A stretch of DNA of 64,000 nucleotides from assembly GCF_009792355.1 (NCBI RefSeq), contig NZ_CP047045.1, positions 496,001 through 560,000 on the forward strand. Reading direction: 5' to 3'. This document shows positions 63,062-64,000 of this stretch, piece after piece. The notes under the pieces are model-generated. The model was given only the letters and a program-made list of their open reading frames with translations, was not told where the DNA came from and made no database searches. Origin of the DNA: Terricaulis silvestris. GTDB lineage: Bacteria > Pseudomonadota > Alphaproteobacteria > Caulobacterales > Aquidulcibacteraceae. Position 1 is the first letter of the stretch; the number at the start of each line of letters is the position of its first letter. The position numbers and the translations under genes are program-made.

Positions 63062-64000
63062 GCTGCGCCTCCCTTGGCGCCGCGCAGGTCACCCGCTTGG
63101 ACGCCGTCCGCCCGGCGGTTCTCTCGGCGCCGGTGCAGGCGTGAGTGTCCGCTGACTAGTGGCAACGGCAACGAAGAAATGGTCATGCCGGAATGAGGTG
63201 TGTTCCGGCGGCATTCCTCCTGGTCCGGCGATGCTCGGACGCCCGGCTATTCGGGCCGCTTTGGGTGGATCAGGCTCAACGTTGTCCTTCCCGGACCACT
63301 ATTCCGTTCAGCCACGGACAACATTGAGCGTTCGACGCCTTGTTTTCGAGGGCTTTGGGACCGGCGGACGTCTGGATATGTGGCGCGGGAGCGGCAAGGG
63401 CTCATTGCTGGGGAAGCTGATCAAGCTGGCGGCACGAGGCTCCGGATTTCGCCGTGATCTACGCTGCGCGCGATGCGGCGGTGGTCGCGGACCTCGTGTG
63501 CGCATCGTGGGCGAACGCGTAAAGCGTTGGCGCGCCACTTGCCGGCGTTGCGCGCCGTCGTCGATCCATGCGTGCCGCCCCGGGGAAGAGCTTGGCGTAT
63601 AGGCGCTCTTTGCTTTTTCAGGGATAGTGAGGGTTCCGACATCGAGGTCAGAATCGGGCGCGCATAAGGAATCGCTCCATTTTCGCTCTCTGCCTCGCAC
63701 ATTCGCTCCAAGGGAAATGAGCGGAAACAGCAAGCGTGAACATGCCGTGGCGAATTTGCCGTCGGTGCGACATGACTAGTTGTCGGAGTGACGAACGCCA
63801 GCCATCGCGCGCGTTCGTCGAGCGCGGCGACGTGCTTGGGAATAAATACTGAAGGTGTGCTTGACGGTATCGCTTGAAAGCGCACTAGCCCAGCGAGCGA
63901 CAGCGATAAGTGGCGCGGGGTCGATAGACAATCGAGTGGGAATAGTTGGCTGAACGTCCGCTTTCAGGCGGTACTTCTCGAATGTCTCTTCCTGGGATGA
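63062..64000. other. Gene-poor end with inverted repeats
   Basis: 939 bases without a convincing gene. It holds GCCGGAA-N9-TTCCGGC (63187-63209), a short GCCCG-N6-CGGGC hairpin (63241-63256), a 13-base imperfect inverted repeat (63275-63328) and AACGTCCGCTTTCAGG (63954-63969), akin to the motif set near 9.3 kb. A frame at 63159-63602 with a Cys-x2-Cys pair is possible but unsupported. Confidence 0.45.

Noticed and set aside
63421-63885. Minus-strand frame of 154 codons in the right-hand gap
   Set aside because: No ribosome site or recognisable domain; Arg/Pro/Ser-rich as expected for chance frames in GC-rich DNA.

Overview
High-GC, densely packed chromosomal DNA from an alphaproteobacterium. 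Three large TonB-dependent receptors, GTG/TTG starts, many 1- and 4-base gene overlaps (TGATG, ATGA) and abundant flavin, acyl-CoA, SDR and P450 genes fit Caulobacterales/Hyphomonadaceae or Sphingomonadales. That placement is inference from style; there is no rRNA, and I see no tRNA, CRISPR array, insertion sequence or phage gene.

Layout. (1) 1-1520: end of a membrane protein of unknown function. (2) 1668-9221: a sugar locus with cytosolic trehalase, a divergent LacI-family regulator, an HSL-type esterase, a TonB receptor and an MFS transporter, tied together by copies of a 14-base operator-like site. (3) 9222-11240: a poor region with a small membrane protein, a NUDIX hydrolase and intergenic repeats. 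(4) 11241-19963: an aldo/keto reductase facing a leftward seven-gene operon (SDR, P450, TPP enzyme, TauD/TfdA dioxygenase, NHL propeller, FMN 2-hydroxyacid dehydrogenase, SDR). (5) 20259-31191: a rightward run starting with a limonene-monooxygenase-like flavoprotein, then a CoA-transferase-like gene, acyl-CoA dehydrogenase, MaoC/HTD2 hydratase, CitE-like lyase, thiolase, a stand-alone ribB, a hydrolase, a second luciferase-like monooxygenase, a crotonase and an SDR. (6) 31188-35405, leftward: a SucCD-like CoA ligase pair, an MFS transporter and an SDR. (7) 35566-39933: zinc alcohol dehydrogenase, LysR regulator, MFS exporter, FMN reductase, small protein. (8) 40156-44922: PhyH dioxygenase, two overlapping IclR regulators, crotonase, cyclase-family hydrolase, ABM-fold protein. 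(9) 44919-53967: aldehyde dehydrogenase, tandem acyl-CoA dehydrogenases, NDP-forming acyl-CoA ligase, crotonase, esterase, amidohydrolase. (10) 54172-59048: two tandem TonB receptors. (11) 59171-63061: a leftward P450 - alcohol dehydrogenase - aldehyde dehydrogenase operon. (12) 63062-64000: no convincing gene.

Reading as a whole. From about 11 kb to 63 kb this looks like a catabolic region for one or more hydrophobic, probably branched or alicyclic substrates (terpenoid, steroid side chain or similar). TonB receptors would take the substrate in; P450s, luciferase-like flavoproteins and Fe(II)/2-oxoglutarate enzymes would oxygenate it; SDR, ADH and ALDH enzymes would oxidise the products; acyl-CoA enzymes would degrade the acids; IclR and LysR proteins would regulate. 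Flavin supply genes (ribB, FMN reductase) sit inside it. The substrate cannot be read from sequence. The most unusual parts are the coupled 2-hydroxyacid oxidation/decarboxylation operon at 13-19 kb and the itaconate/mesaconate-like C5 cassette at 21-26 kb.
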